Below are positions 38,660-54,100 of a stretch of 64,000 nucleotides of DNA, in pieces (positions within the stretch are counted from its first letter, which is position 1; each line of letters opens with the position of its first letter). A program made the position numbers and the translations under genes. Source of the stretch: Hippophae tibetana (taxonomy: Eukaryota; Streptophyta; Magnoliopsida; Rosales; Elaeagnaceae). The stretch lies in NCBI GenBank assembly GCA_037013495.1, contig CM072805.1, positions 11,876,601 through 11,940,600 on the forward strand, in the 5' to 3' direction. Under the pieces are notes generated by a model. It was not told the DNA's origin. It searched no databases and saw nothing but the letters and a program-made list of their open reading frames with translations.

Positions 38660-41510
38660 ACCAGAAATTGACTTCATATCAATAAATGGTTGAAACATAT
38701 AAGGTGCATATTTGCATTTGTATTATTTAATTCAATTTTTTAACCTTAGGTTTAATTTATCACAATTATTTAATGTTAAAATTATGGCTATCGATTTTTG
38801 TCAACCATAGATAGACTATTTATTTGATAAGAACAGAAATTGATGTGTATATTTACATATACTATATTTATTTTAATTTGAGTCAAATATGGACCATTCA
38901 AATGAACTAATATTAACAATACGGTGTATTCAATTTTGTCATATAAGTATTATAAGGTCGAATCTTCCAAATCCCTATTGTGTAATGTTAAAATCATGAT
39001 TATGGACTTTTCTCAACCATAAATTGACTTCGTATCAATCAATGGTTGAAACTTATAAGGGGCATATTTGCATTTGTAATTTTTAATTCAATATTTTAAC
39101 GTTTGATTTACTTTATCTCAATTGTTTAATGTTAAAATTATGGCTATCGATATTTGTCAACCATAGATAGACTATTTATTTGATAAGAATAGAAATTGAG
39201 GTGTATATTTACATATACTATATTTATTTGAATTTCAGTCAAATATGGACCATTCAAATGAACTAATATTAACAATACGGTGTATTCCATTTTGTCATAT
39301 CAGTATGTTAAGGTCGAATCTTCTAAATCCCAATTGTGTAATGTTAAATTATTGATTATGGACTTTTTCCCACCATAAATCGACTTCATAACAATAAATG
39401 GTTGAAATTTATAAGTGGCATATTTGCATTTGTAATATTTAATTCAATATTTTAACGTTAGATGTACTTTATCTCAATTGTTTAATGTTAAAATTATGGC
39501 TATCGATTTTTGTCAACCATAGATAGACTATTTATTTGATAAGAATAGAAATTGATGTGTATATTTACATATACTATATTTATTTGAATTTGAGTCAAAT
39601 ATGGACAATTCAAATTAACTAATATTAACAATACGGTGTATTCAATTTTGTCATATAAGTATTATAAGGTCGAATCTTCCAAATCCCAATTGTGTAATGT
39701 TAAAATCATGATTATGGACTTTTCTCAACCATAAATTGACTTCGTATCAATCAATGGTTGAAACTTATAAGGGGCATATTTTCATTTGTAATATTTAATT
39801 CAATTTTTTAACGTTAGATTTACTTTATCTCAATTGTTTAATGTTAAAATTATGGCTATCGATTTTTGTCAACCATAGATAGACTATTTATTTGATAAGA
39901 ATAGAAATTGAGGTGTATATTTACATATACTATATTTATTTGAATTTAAGTCAAATATGTACCATTCAAATGAACTAATATTAACAATACGGTCTATTCC
40001 ATTTTGTCATATAAGTATGTTAAGGTCGAATCTTCTAAATCCCAATTGTGTAATGTTAAATTCATGATTATGGACTTTTCTCAACCAGAAATTGACTTCA
40101 TATCAATAAATGGTTGAAACATATAAGTTGCATATTTGCATTTGTATTATTTAATTCAATTTTTTATCCTTAGGTTTAATTTATCACAATTGTTTAATGT
40201 TAAAATTATGGCTATCGATTTTTGTCAACCATAGATAGACTATTTATTTGATAAGAATAGAAATTGATGTGTATATTTACATATACTATATTTATTTGAA
40301 TTTGAGTCAAATATGGACCATTCAAATGAACTAATATTAACAATACGGTGTATTCAATTTTGTCATATAAGTATTATAAGGTCGAATATTCCAAATCCCT
40401 ATTGTGTAATGTTAAAATCATGATTATGGACTTTTCTCAACCATAAATTGACTTCGTATCAATCAATGGTTGAAACTTATAAGGGGCATATTTGCATTTG
40501 TAATATTTAATTCAATATTTTAACGTTTGATTTACTTTATCTCAATTGTTTAATATTAAAATTATGGCTATCGATTTTTGTCAACCATAGATAGACTATT
40601 TATTTGATAAGAATAGAAATTGAGGTGTATATTTACATATACTATATTTATTTGAATTTGAGTCAAATATGGACCATTCAAATGAACTAATATTAATAAT
40701 ACGGTGTATTCCATTTTGTCATATCAGTATGTTAAGGTCGAATCTTCTAAATCCCAATTGTGTAATGCTAAATTATTGATTATGGACTTTTTCCCACCAT
40801 AAATCGACTTCATAACAATAAATGGTTGAAATTTATAAGTGGCATATTTGCATTTGTAATATTTAATTTAATATTTTAACGTTAGATTCACTTTATCTCA
40901 ATTGTTTAATATTAAAATTATGGCTATCGATTTTTGTCAACCATAGATAAACTATTTATTTGATAAGAATATAAATTGAGGTGTATATTTACATATACTA
41001 TATTTATTTGAATTTGAATCAAATATAGACTATTCAAATGAACTATTATTAACAATACGGTGTATTCAATTTTGTCATATAAGTATGTTAAGGTCGAATC
41101 TTCTAAATCCGAATTGTGTAATGTTAAATTCATGGTTATGGACTTTTCTCATCCATAAATTGACTTCATATCAATAAATGGTTAAAACTTATAAGGGGCA
41201 TATTTTCATTTGTAATATTTAATTCAATTTTTTAACGTTAGATTTACTTTATCTCAATTGTTTAATGTTAAAATTATGGCTATCGATTTTTGTCAACCAT
41301 AGATAGACTATTTATTTGATAAGAATAGAAATTGAGGTGTATATTTACATATACTATATTTATTTGAATTTAAGTCAAATATGTACCATTCAAATGAACT
41401 AATATTAACAATACGGTCTTTTCCATTTTGTCATATAAGTATGTTAAGGTCGAATCTTCTAAATCCCAATTGTGTAATGTTAAATTCATGATTATGGACT
41501 TTTCTCAACC
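38660..41510 (+). repeat. 4-mer higher-order repeat, two tandem copies of 1424 bp
   Basis: CCAGAAATTGAC lies at 38661, 40085 and 41509. GTTTGATTTAC follows at 39101 and 40525. GTATTATAAGGTCG with CCAAATCCCTATTG marks the next monomers. All four positions are type 1 variants; one has GTATTATAAGG and one has CTTCATAACAATAAATGG. A further partial copy begins at 41509 and soon diverges. Confidence 0.8.
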
Positions 41511-44500
41511 AGAAATTGACTTCATATCAATAAATGGTTGAAACATATAAGTTGCATATTTGCATTTGTATTATTTAATTCAATTTTTGAACCTTAGGTT
41601 TAATTTATCACAATTATTTAATGTTAAAATTATGGCTATCGATTTTTGTCAACCATAGATAGACTATTTATTTGATAAGAATAGAAATTGATGTGTATAT
41701 TTACATATACTATATTTATTTGAATTTGAGTCAAATATGGACCATTCAAATGAACTAATATTAACAATACGGTGTATTCAATTTTGTCATATAAGTATTA
41801 TAAGGTCGAATCTTCCAAATCCCTATTGTGTAATGTTAAAATCATGATTATGGACTTTTCTCAACCACAAATTGACTTCGTATCAATCAATGGTTGAAAC
41901 TTATAATTGGCATATTTTCATTTGTAATATTTAATTCAATATTTTAACGTTAGATTCACTTTATCTCAGTTGTTTAATATTAAAATTATGGCTATCAATT
42001 TTTGTCAACCATAGATAAACTATTTATTTGATAAGAATATAAATTGAGGTGTATATTTACATATACTATATTTATTTGAATTTGAATCAAATATAGACTA
42101 TTCAAATGAACTATTATTAACAATACGGTGTATTCAATTTTGTCATATAAGTATTATAGGGTCGAATCTTCTAAATCCCTATTGTGTAATGTTAAATTCA
42201 TGATTATGGACTTTTCTCAACCATAAATTGACTCCGTATCAATCAATGGTTGAAACTTATAAGGGGCAGATTTGCATTTGTCATATTTAATTCAATTTTT
42301 TAACGTTAGATTTACTTTATCTCAATTATTTAATGTTAAAATTATGGCTATCGATTTTTGTCAACCATAGATAGGCTATTTATTTGATAAGAATAGAAAT
42401 TGAGGTGTATATTTACATATACTATATTTATTTGAATTTTAGTCAAATATGTACCATTTAAATGAACTAATACTAACAATACGGTATTCAATTTTGTCAT
42501 ATTAGTATGTTAAGCTCGAATCTTCTAAATCCTAATTGTGTAATGTTAAATTCATGATTATGGACTTTTCTCAACCATCAATTGATTTCATATCAATAAA
42601 TGGTTGAAACATATAAGGTGCATATTTGCATTTGTATTATTTAATTCCATTTTTTAACCTTAGGTTTAATTTAACTCAATTATTTAATGTTAAAATTATA
42701 GCTATTGAATTTTTTCAAATATAGATCGACTATTTATTTGATAATAATAGAAACTAACGTTTATATTTACATATACTATATATATTTGAATTTTAGTCAA
42801 ATATGGATCATGCAAATGAACTAATATTAACAATACAGTGTATTCCATTTTGTCATATCAGTATGTTAAGGTCGAATCTTCTAAATCCCAATTGTGTAAT
42901 GTTAAATTCATGATTATGGACTTTTCTCATACATAAATTGACTTCGTATCAATTAATGGTTGAAACTTATAAGGGGCATATTTTCATTTATAATATTTAA
43001 TTCAATTTTTTAACGTTAGATTTACTTTATCTCAATTGTTTAATGTTAAAATTATGGCTATCGATTTTTGTCAACCGTAGATAGACTATTTATTTGAGAA
43101 GAATAGAAATTGAGGTGTATATTTACATATACTATATTTATTTGAATTTGAGTCAAATATGGACCATTCAAATGAACTAATACTAACAATACGGTATTCC
43201 ATTTTGTCATATTAGTATGTTAAGGTCCAATCTTCTAAATCCCAATTATGTAATGTTAAATTCATGATTATGGACTTTTCTCAAAAATAAATTGACTTCA
43301 TATCAATAAATGGTTGAAACTTATAAGGGGCATATATGCATTTGTAATATTTAATTCAATATTTTAACGTTAGATTTACTTTATCTCAATTATTTAATGT
43401 TAAAATTATGACTATCGATTTTTGTCAAGCATAGATAGTCTATTTATTTGATAAGAATAGAAATTGAGGTGTATATTTACATATACTATATTTATTTGAA
43501 TTTAAGTCAAATATGTACCATTCAAATGAACTAATATTAACAATACGGTCTATTCCATTTTTTCATATAAGTATGTTAAGGTCGAATCTTCTAAATCCCA
43601 ATTGTGTAATGTTAAATTCATGATTATGGACTTTTCTCAACCAGAAATTGACTTCATATCAATAAATGGTTGAAACATATAAGTTGCATATTTGCATTTG
43701 TATTATTTAATTCAATTTTTTATCCTTAGGTTTAATTTATCACAATTGTTTAATGTTAAAATTATGGCTATCGATTTTTGTCAACCATAGATAGACTATT
43801 AATTTGATAAGAATAGAAATTGATGTGTATTTTTACATATACTATATTTATTTGAATTTGAGTCAAATATGGACCATTCAAATGAACTAATATTAACAAT
43901 ACGGTTTATTCAATTTTGTCATATAAGTATTATAAGGTCGAATCTTCCAAATCCCTATTGTGTAATGTTAAAATCATGATTATGGACTTTTCTCAACCCT
44001 AAATTGACTTCGTATCAATCAATGGTTGAAACTTAAAAGGGGCATATTTGCATTTGTAATATTTAATTCAATATTTTAACGTTTGATTTACTTTATCTCA
44101 ATTGTTTAATATTAAAATTATGGCTATCGATTTTTGTCAACCATAGATAGACTATTTATTTGATAAGAATAGAAATTGAGGTGTATATTTACATATACTA
44201 TATTTATTTGAATTTGAGTCAAATATGGACCATTCAAATGAACTAATATTAACAATACTGTGTATTCCATTTTGTCATATCAGTATGTTAAGGTGAATCT
44301 TCTAAATCCCAATTGTGTAATGTTAAATTATTGATTATGGAATTTTTCCCACTATAAATTGACTTCATAACAATAAATGGTTGAAATTTATAAGTGGCAT
44401 ATTTGCATTTGTAATATTTAATTTAATATTTTAACGTTAGATTCACTTTATCTCAATTGTTTAATATTAAAATTATGGCTATCGATTTTTGTCAACCATA

Positions 44501-45500
44501 GATAAACTATTTATTTGATAAGAATATAAATTGAGGTGTATATTTACATATACTATACTTATTTGAATTTGAATCAAATATAGACTATTCAAATGAACTA
44601 ATGTTAACAATACGGTGTATTTAGTTTTGTCATATAAGTATTATAGGGTCGAATCTTCTAAATCCCTATTGTGTAATGTTAAATTCATGATTATGGACTT
44701 TTCTCAACCATAAATTGACTCCGTATCAATCAATGGTTGAAACTTATAAAGGGCAGATTTGCATTTGTCATATTTAATTCAATTTTTTAACGTTAGATTT
44801 ACTTTATCTCAATTATTTAATGTTAAAATTATGGCTATCGATTTTTGTCAACCATAGATAGACTATTTATTTGATAAGAATAGAAATTGAGGTGTATATT
44901 TACATATACTATTTTTATTTGAATTTTTGTCAAATATGTACCATTTAAATGAACTAATACTAACAATACGGTATTCCATTTTGTCATATTAGTATGTTAA
45001 GCTCGAATCTTCTAAATCCTAATTGTGTAATGTTAAATTCATGATTATGGTCTTTTCTCAACCATAAATTGATTTCATATCAATAAAAGGTTGAAACATA
45101 TAAGGTGCATATTTGCATTTGTATTATTTAATTCAATTTTTTAACCTTAGGTTTAATTTAACTCAATTATTTAATGTTAAAATTATAGCTATTGAATTTT
45201 TTCAAATATAGATCGACTATTTATTTGATAATAATAGAAACTAACGTTTATATTTACATATACTATATTTATTTGAATTTTAGTCAATATGGATCATTCG
45301 AATGAACTAATATTAACAATACAGTGTATTCTATTTTGTCATATCAGTATGTTAATGTCGAATCTTCTAAATCCGAATTGTGTAATGTTAAATTCATGAT
45401 TATGGACTTTTCTCATACATAAATTGACTTCGTATCAATCAATGGTTGAAACATATAAGGTGCATATTTGCATTTGTATTATTTAATTCAATTTTTTAAT
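40000..45500 (+). repeat. Overlapping 3-, 7- and 10-monomer repeats
   Basis: The AAGAATATAAATTGAGG monomer occurs at about 40966, 42034 and 44521, offsets 1068 and 2487, summing to 3555. CCAGAAATTG at 40085 and 43641 and GTTTGATTTAC at 40525 and 44081 give 3556 bp (10 monomers). GTATTATAGGGTCG at 42151 and 44638 and AAGCTCGAATC at 42512 and 44999 give 2487 bp (7 monomers). So ~40.0-41.0 matches ~43.6-44.5 kb, and ~42.0-43.0 matches ~44.5-45.5 kb. Confidence 0.78.
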
Positions 45501-47700
45501 TTTAGGTTTAATTAAACCCAATTATTTAATGTTAAAATTATATCTATCGAATTTTTTCAAAGATAGATCGACTATTTATTTGATAATAATAGAAACTAAC
45601 GTTTATATTTACATATACTATATTTATTTGAATTTGAGTCAAATATGGACCATTCAAATGAACTAATATTAACAATACGGTGTATTCAATTTTGTCATAT
45701 CAGTATGTTAAGGTCGAATCTTCTAAATCCTAATTGTTTAATGTTAAATTCATGATTATGGAGATTTCTCAACCATAAATTGACTTCATATCAATCAAGG
45801 GTTGAAACTTATAAGGGGAATATTTGCATTTGTAATATTTAATTCAATATTTTAATGTTAGATTTACTTTATCTCAATTATTTAATGTTAAAATTATGGC
45901 TATCGATTTTTGTAAAACATAGATAGACTATTTATTTGACAAGAATAGAAATTGAGCTGTATATTTAAATATACTATATTTATTTGAATTTGAGTCAAAT
46001 ATGGACCATTCAAATGAACTAATATTAACAATACGGTGTATTCAATTTTGTCATATAAGTATGTTAAGGTCGAATCTTCTAAATCCCAATTGTGTAATGT
46101 TAAATTCATGATTATGGACTTTTCTCAACCATAAATTGACTTCATATCAATAAATGGTTGAAACATATAGGGTGCATATTTTCATTTGTATTATTTAATT
46201 CAATTTTTTAGCCTCAAGTTTAATTTATCTCAATTATTTAATGTTAAAATTATAGCTATCGAATTTTTTCAAAGATAGATCGACTATTTATTTGATAATA
46301 ATAGAAATTGAGGTGTATATTTACATATACTATATTTATTTGAATTTGAGTCAAATATGGAACATTTACATGAAATAATGTTAACAATACGGTGTATTCC
46401 ATTTTTTCATTTTAGTATGTTAAGGTCGAATATTCTAAATCCCAATTGTGCAATGTTAAATTCATGATTTTGCACTTTTCTCAATCATAAATTGACTTCA
46501 TATCAATAAATGGTTGAAACATATAAGGTGCATATTTGCATTTGTATTATTTAATTCAATTTTTTAACCTTAGGTTTAATTTAACTCAATTATTTAATGT
46601 TAAAATTATGGCTATCGATTTTTGTCAACCATAGATAGACAATTTATTTGATAATAATAGAAACTAACGTTTATATTTACATATACTATATTTATTTGAA
46701 TTTTAGTCAAATATAGATCATTCAAATGAACTAATATTAACAATACAGTGTATTCCATTTTGTCATATCAGTATGTTAAGGTCGAATCTTCTAAATCACA
46801 ATTGTGTAATGTTAAATTCATGATTATGGACTTTTCTCATACATAAATTGATTTCGTATCAATCAATGGTTGAAACATATAAGGTGCATATTTGCATTTG
46901 TATTATTTAATTAAATTTTTTAATTTTAGGATTAATTAAACCCAATTATTTAATGTTAAAATTATATCTATCGAATTTTTTCAAATATAGATCGACTATT
47001 TATTTGATAATAATAGAAACTAACGTTTATATTTACATATACTATATTTATTTAAATTTTAGTCAAATATGGATCATTCAAATGAACTAATATTAACAAT
47101 ACGGTGTATTCCATTTTGTCATATAAGTATGTTAAGGTCGAATCTTCTAAATCCCAATTGTGTAATGTTAAAATCTTGATTATGGACTTTTCTCATACAT
47201 AAATTGACTTCGTATCAATCAATGGTTGAAACTTATAAGGGGCATATTTTCATTTGTAATATTTAATTCAATTTTTTAACATTAGATTTACTTTATCTCA
47301 ATTATTTAATGTAAAAATTATGGCTATCTATTTTTGTCCAAAATAGATAGATTATTTATTTGATAATAATAGAAATTGAGGTGTATATTTACATATACTA
47401 TATTTATTTGAATTTGAGTCAAATATGGACCATTCAAATGAACTAATACTAACAATACGGTGTATTCTATTTTGTCATATTTGTATGTTAAGTTCGAATC
47501 TTCTAAATCCGAATTGTGTAATGTTAAATTCATGATTATGGACTTTTCTCAACCATAAATTGACTTCATATCAACAAATGGTTGAAACTTATAAGGGGCA
47601 TATTTGCATTTGTAATATTTAATTCAATATTTTAACGTTAGATTTAATTTATCTCAATTATTTAATGTTAAAATTATGGCTATCGATTTTTGTCAACCAT
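44900..47700 (+). repeat. Type 4-rich segment with distant copies at 51.3-54.3 kb
   Basis: AAGCTCGAATC at 44999 and 51391 and the 1b monomers at 45900 and 52293 are 6392-6393 bp apart (18 monomers). CATTTACATGAAATAAT at 46363 and 53824 and the 1b monomers at 45900 and 53361 are 7461 bp apart (21 monomers). AATTAAACCCAATT at ~45510 and ~46934 shows a local 4-mer (1424 bp) as well. Three type 4 mosaics with AACTAACG then TTTACATATAC occur here. Confidence 0.72.
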
Positions 47701-49820
47701 AGATAGTCTATTTATTTGATAAGAATAGAAATTGATGTGTATATTTACATATACTATATTTATTTGAATTTGAGTCAAATATGGACCATTCAAATGAACT
47801 AATATTAACAATAAGGTGTATTCAATTTTGTCATATAAGTATTATAAGGTCGAATCTTCCAAATCCCTATTGTGTAATGTTAAAATCAGTATAGACTTTT
47901 CTCAACCATAAATTGACTTCGTATCAATCAATGGTTGAAACTTATAAGGGGCATATTTTCATTTCTAATATTTAATTCAATTTTTTAACGTTAGATTTAC
48001 TTTATCTCAATTGTTTAATGTTAAAATTATGGCTATCGATTTTTGTCAACCATAGATAGAATATTTATTTTATAAGAAAAGAAATTGAGGTGTATATTTA
48101 CATATACTATATTTATTTGAATTTTAGTCAAATATGGACCATTCAAATGAGCTAATATTAACAATACGGTATTCCATTTTGTCATATTAGTATGTTAAGG
48201 TCGAATCTTCTAAATCCCAATTATGTAATGTTAAATTCATGATTATGGACTTTTCTCAACCATAAATTGACTTCATATCAATAAATGGTTGAAACTTATA
48301 AGGGTCATATTTGCATTTGTAATATTTAATTCAATATTTTAATGTTAGATTTACTTTATCTCAATTATTTAATGTTAAAATTAAGGCTATCGATTTTTGT
48401 CAACCATAGATAGTCTATTTATTTGATAAGAATAGAAATTGAGGTGTATATTTACATATACTATATTTATTTGAATTTAAGTCAAATATGGACCATTCAA
48501 ATGAACTAATATTAACAATACGGTGTATTCCATTTTGTCATATAAGTATGTTAAGGTCGAATCATCTAAATCCCAATTGTGTAATGTTAAATTCATGATT
48601 ATGGACTTTTCTCAACCATAAATTGACTTCATATCAATAAATGGTTGAAACATATAAGGTGCATATTTGCATTTGTATTATTTAATTCAATTTTTTAACC
48701 TTAGGTTTAATTTATCACAATTATTTAATGTTAAAATTATGGCTATCGATTTTTGTCAACCATAGATAGACTATTTATTTGACAAGAATAGAAATTGATG
48801 TGTATATTTACATATACTATATTTTTTTGAATTTGAGTGAAATATGGACCATTCAAATGAACTAATATGAACAATACGGTGTATTCAATTTTGTCATATA
48901 AGTATTATAAGGTCGAATCTTCCAAATCCCTATTGTGTAATGTTAAAATCATGATTATGGACTTTTCTCAACCATAAATTGACTTCGTATCAATCAATGG
49001 TTGAAACTTATAAGGGGCATATTTTCATTTGTAATATTTAATTCAATTTTTTAACGTTAGATTTACTTTATCTCAATTGTTTAATTTTAAAATTATGGCT
49101 ATCGATTTTTGTTAACCAAAGATAGAATATTTTTTTGATAAGAAAATAAATTGAGGTGTATATTTACATATACTATATTTATTTGAATTTTAGTCAAATA
49201 TGGACCATTCAAATGAACTAATACTAACAATACGGTATTCCATTTTGTCATATTAGTATGTTAAGGTCGAATCTTCTAAATCCCAATTATGTAATGTTAA
49301 ATTCATGATTATTGACTTTTCTCAACCATAAATTGACTTCATATCAATAAATGGTTGAAACTTATAAGGGGCATATTTGCATTTGTAATATTTAATTCAA
49401 TATTTTAACGTTAGATTTACTTTATCTCAATTATTTAATGTTAAAATTATGGCTATCGATTTTGGTCAACCATAGATAGTCTATTTATTTGATAAGAATA
49501 GAAATTGAGGTGTATATTTACATATACTATATTTATTTGATTTTAAGTCAAATATGGACCATTAAAATGAACTAATATTAACAATACGGTGTATTCCATT
49601 TTGTCATATTAGTATGTTAAGGTCGAATCTTCTAAATCCTAATTGTGTAATGTTAAATTCATGATTATCGACTTTTCTCAACCATAAATTGACTTCTTAT
49701 AAATAAATGGTTGAAACATATAAGGTGCATATTTGCATTTGTATTATTTAATTCAATTTTTTAACCTTAGGTTTAATTTATCACAATTATTTAATGTTAA
49801 AATTATGGCTATCGATTTTT
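47700..49820 (+). repeat. 3-mer repeat, two copies of about 1063 bp
   Basis: GTATTATAAGGTCG lies at 47839 and 48902. Each copy has a GATGTGTATATTT monomer, a monomer with ACGGTATTCC and GATAAGAAAA, and a monomer with AGTCTATT. The shortened spacing fits the 2-bp deletion plus a 3-bp loss near 47886 (AAATCAGTATAGAC). The copies differ at many bases, so this pair is older than the 709-bp pair that follows. Confidence 0.75.
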
Positions 49821-51127
49821 GTCTTCCATAGATAGCCTATTTATTTGATAAGAATAGAAATTGAGGTGTATATTTACATATACTATATTTATTTGAATTT
49901 GAGTCAAAGATGGACCATTCAAATGAACTAATACTAACAATACGGTGTATTCCATTTTGTCATATTAGTATGTTAAGGTCGAATCTTCTAAATCCCAATT
50001 GTGTAATGTTAAATTCATGATTATGGACTTTTCTCAACCATAAATTGACTTCGTATCAATCAATGGTTGAAACTTATAAGGGGCATATTTTCATTTGTAA
50101 TATTTAATTCAATTTTTTAACGTTAGATTTACTTTATCTCAATTGTTTAATGTTAAAATTATGGCTATCGATTTTTGTCAACCAAAGATAGAAATTTTTT
50201 TGATAAGAAAATAAATTGAGGTGTATATTTACATATACTATATTTATTTGAATTTTAGTCAAATATGGACCATTCAAATGAACTAATACTAACAATACGG
50301 TATTCCATTTTGTCATATAAGTATGTTAAGGTCGAATCTTCTAAATCCCAATTGTGTAACGTTAAATTCATGATTATGGACTTTTCTCAACCATAAATTG
50401 ACTTCATATCAAGAAATGGTTGAAACATATAAGGTGCATATTTGCATTTGTATTATTTAATTCAATTTTTTAACCTTAGGTTTAATTTATCACAATTATT
50501 TAATGTTAAAATTATGGCTATCGATTTTTGTCTTCCATAGATAGCCTATTTATTTGATAAGAATAGAAATTGAGGTGTATATTTACATATACTATATTTA
50601 TTTGAATTTGAGTCAAAGATGGACCATTCAAATGAACTAATACTAACAATACGGTGTATTCCATTTTGTCATATTAGTATGTTAAGGTCGAATCTTCTAA
50701 ATCCCAATTGTGTAATGTTAAATTCATGATTATGGACTTTTCTCAACCATAAATTGACTTCGTATCAATCAATGGTTGAAACTTATAAGGGGCATATTTT
50801 CATTTGTAATATTTAATTCAATTTTTTAACGTTAGATTTACTTTATCTCAATTGTTTAATGTTAAAATTATGGCTATCGATTTTTGTCAACCAAAGATAG
50901 AAATTTTTTTGATAAGAAAATAAATTGAGGTGTATATTTACATATACTATATTTATTTGAATTTTAGTCAAATATGGACCATTCAAATGAACTAATACTA
51001 ACAATACGGTATTCCATTTTGTCATATAAGTATGTTAAGGTCGAATCTTCTAAATCCCAATTGTGTAACGTTAAATTCATGATTATGGACTTTTCTCAAC
51101 CATAAATTGACTTCATATCAAGAAATG
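49710..51127 (+). repeat. 2-mer repeat, two tandem copies of 709 bp, apparently identical
   Basis: Copies are about 49710-50418 and 50419-51127. GTCTTCCATAGATAGCC at 49821 and 50530, and CAACCAAAGATAGAAATTTT at ~50180 and ~50889, are found only here. Each pair is a 356-bp monomer plus a 353-bp monomer with the ACGGTATTCC deletion. I found no difference between the copies. Just left of the pair CTTCTTATAAATAAATGG replaces CTTCATATCAAGAAATGG, and after ~51238 TTTTTCTCAACC replaces GTCTTCC. Confidence 0.88.
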
Positions 51128-54100
51128 GTTGAAACATATAAGGTGCATATTTGCATTTGTATTATTTAATTCAATTTTTTAACCTTAGGTTTAATTTATC
51201 ACAATTATTTAATGTTAAAATTATGGCTATCGATTTTTCTCAACCATAGATAGACTATTTATTTGATAAGAATAGAAATTGAGGTGTATATTTACATATA
51301 CTATATTTATTTGAATTTTAGTCAAATATGTACCATTCAAATGAAATAATACTAACAATACGGTATTCTATTTTGTCATATTAGTATGTTAAGCTCGAAT
51401 CTTCTAAATCCCAATTGTGTAATGTTAAATTCATGATTATGGACTTTTCTCAACCATAAATTGACTTCATATCAATAAATGGTTGAAACATATAAGGTGC
51501 ATATTTGCATTTGTATTATTTAATTCAATATATTAACGTTAGATTTAATTTAACTCAATTATTTAATGTTAAAATTATAGCTATCGAATTTTTTCAAATA
51601 TAGATTAACTATTTATTTGATAATAATAGAAACTAACGTTTATATTTACATATACTATATTTATTTGAATTTTAGTCAAATATGGATCATTCAAATGAAC
51701 TAATATTAACAATAGAGTGTATTCCATTTTGTCATATCAGTATGTTAAGGTCGAATCTTCGAAATCCCAATTGTGTAATGTTAAATTCATGATTATGGAC
51801 TTTTCTCAACCATAAATTGACTTCGTATCAATCAATGGTTGAAACATATAAGGTGCATATTTGCATTTGTATTATTTAATTCAATTTTTTAACTTTAGGT
51901 TTATTTTAACCCAATTATTTAATGTTAAAATTATATCTATCGAATTTTTTCAAACATAGATCGACTATTTATTTGATAATAATAGAAACTAACGTTTATA
52001 TTTCCATATACTATATTTATTTGAATTTGAGTCAAATATGGACCATTCAAATGAACTAATGTTAACAATATGGTGTATTCAATTTTGTCATATCAGTATG
52101 TTAAGGTCGAATCTTCTAAATCCTAATTGTTTAATGTTAAATTCATGATTATGGAGATTTCTCAACCATAAATTGACTTCATATCAATCAAGGGTTGAAA
52201 CTTATAAGGGGCATATTTGCATTTGTAATAATTAATTCAATATTTTAATGTTAGATTTACTTTATCTCAATTATTTAATGTTAAAATTATGGCTATCGAT
52301 TTTTGTAAACCATAGATAGACTATTTATTTGACAAGAATAGAAATTGAGCTGTATATTTACATATACTATATTTATTTGAATTTGAGTCAAATATGGACC
52401 ATTCAAATGAACTAATATTAACAATACGGTGTATTCAATTTTGTCATATAAGTATGTTAAGGTCGAATCTTCTAAATCCCAAATGTGTAATGTTAAATTC
52501 ATGATTATGGACTTTTCTAAACCATAAATTGACTTCATATCAATAAATGGTTGAAACATATAAGGTGCATATTTGCATTTGTATTATTTAATTCAATTGT
52601 TTAACCTTAGGTTTAATTTAACTCAATTATTTAATGTTAAAATTATAGCTATCGATTTTTGTCAACCATAGATAGACTATTTATTTGATAAGAATAGAAA
52701 TTGAGGTGTATATTTACATATACTATATTTAAGTGAATTTGAGTGAAATATGGACCATTTAAATGAACTAATACTAACAATACGGTGTATTCCATTTTGT
52801 CATATTAGTATGTTAAGGTCGAATCTTCTAAATCCCAATTGTGTAATGTTAAATTCATGATTATGGACTTTTCTCAACCATAAATTGACTTCATATCAAT
52901 ACATGGTTGAAACATATAAGGTGCATATTTGCATTTGTGTTATTTAATTCCATTTTTTAACCTTAGGTTTAATTTATCTCAATTATTTAATGTTAAAATT
53001 ATGGCTATCGATTTTTGTCAACCATAGATAGACTATTTATTTGATAAGAATAGAAATTGAGGTGTATATTTACATATACAATATTTATTTGAATTTGAGT
53101 CAAATATGTACCATTCAAATGAACTAATACTAACAATACGGTGTATTCCATTTTGTCATATTAGTATGTTAAGGTCGAATCTTCTAAATCCCAATTGTGT
53201 AATGTTAAATTCATGATTATGGACTTTTCTCAACCATAAATTGACTTCATATCAATAAATGGTTGAAACTTATAAGTGGCATATTTGCATTTGTAATATT
53301 TAATTCAATATTTTAACGTTAGATTTACTTTATCTCAATTATTTAATGTTAAAATTATGGCTATCGATTTTTGTAAACCATAGATAGACTATTTTTTTGA
53401 GAAGAATAGAAATTGAGCTGTATATTTACATATACTATATTTATTTGAATTTGAGTCAAATATGGACCATTCAAATGAACTAATATTAACAATACGGTGT
53501 ATTCAATTTTGTCATATAAGTATGTTAAGGTCGAATCTTCTAAATCCCAATTGTTTAATGTTAAATTCATGATTATGGACTTTTCTCAACCATAAATTGA
53601 CTTCATATCAATAAATGGTTGAAACATATAAGGTGCATATTTGCATTTGTATTATTTAATTCAATTTTTTAGCCTTATTTTTAATTTATCTCAATTATTT
53701 AATGTTAAAATTATAGCTATCGAATTTTTTCAAAGATAGATCGACTATTTATTTGATAATAATAGAAATTGAGGTGTATATTTACATATACTATATTTAT
53801 TTGAATTTGAATCAAATATGGAACATTTACATGAAATAATATTAACATTACGGTGTATTCCATTTTTTCATATTAGTATGTTAAGGTCGAATATTCTAAA
53901 TCCCAATTGTGTAATGTTAAATTCATGATTATGCACTTTTCTCAATCATAAATTGACTTCATATCAAGAAATGGTTGAAACATATAAGGTGCATATTTGC
54001 ATTTGTATTATTTAATTCAATTTTTTAACCTTAGGTTTAATTTAACTCAATTATTTAATGTTAAAATTATAGCTATCGAATTTTTTCAAATATAGATCGA

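Noticed and set aside
52599..52625. Telomere-like TTAGGTTTA motif in the monomer tail
   Set aside because: It occurs once per monomer, never as tandem 6-7 bp units, and lacks the GGG of plant or animal telomere repeats.
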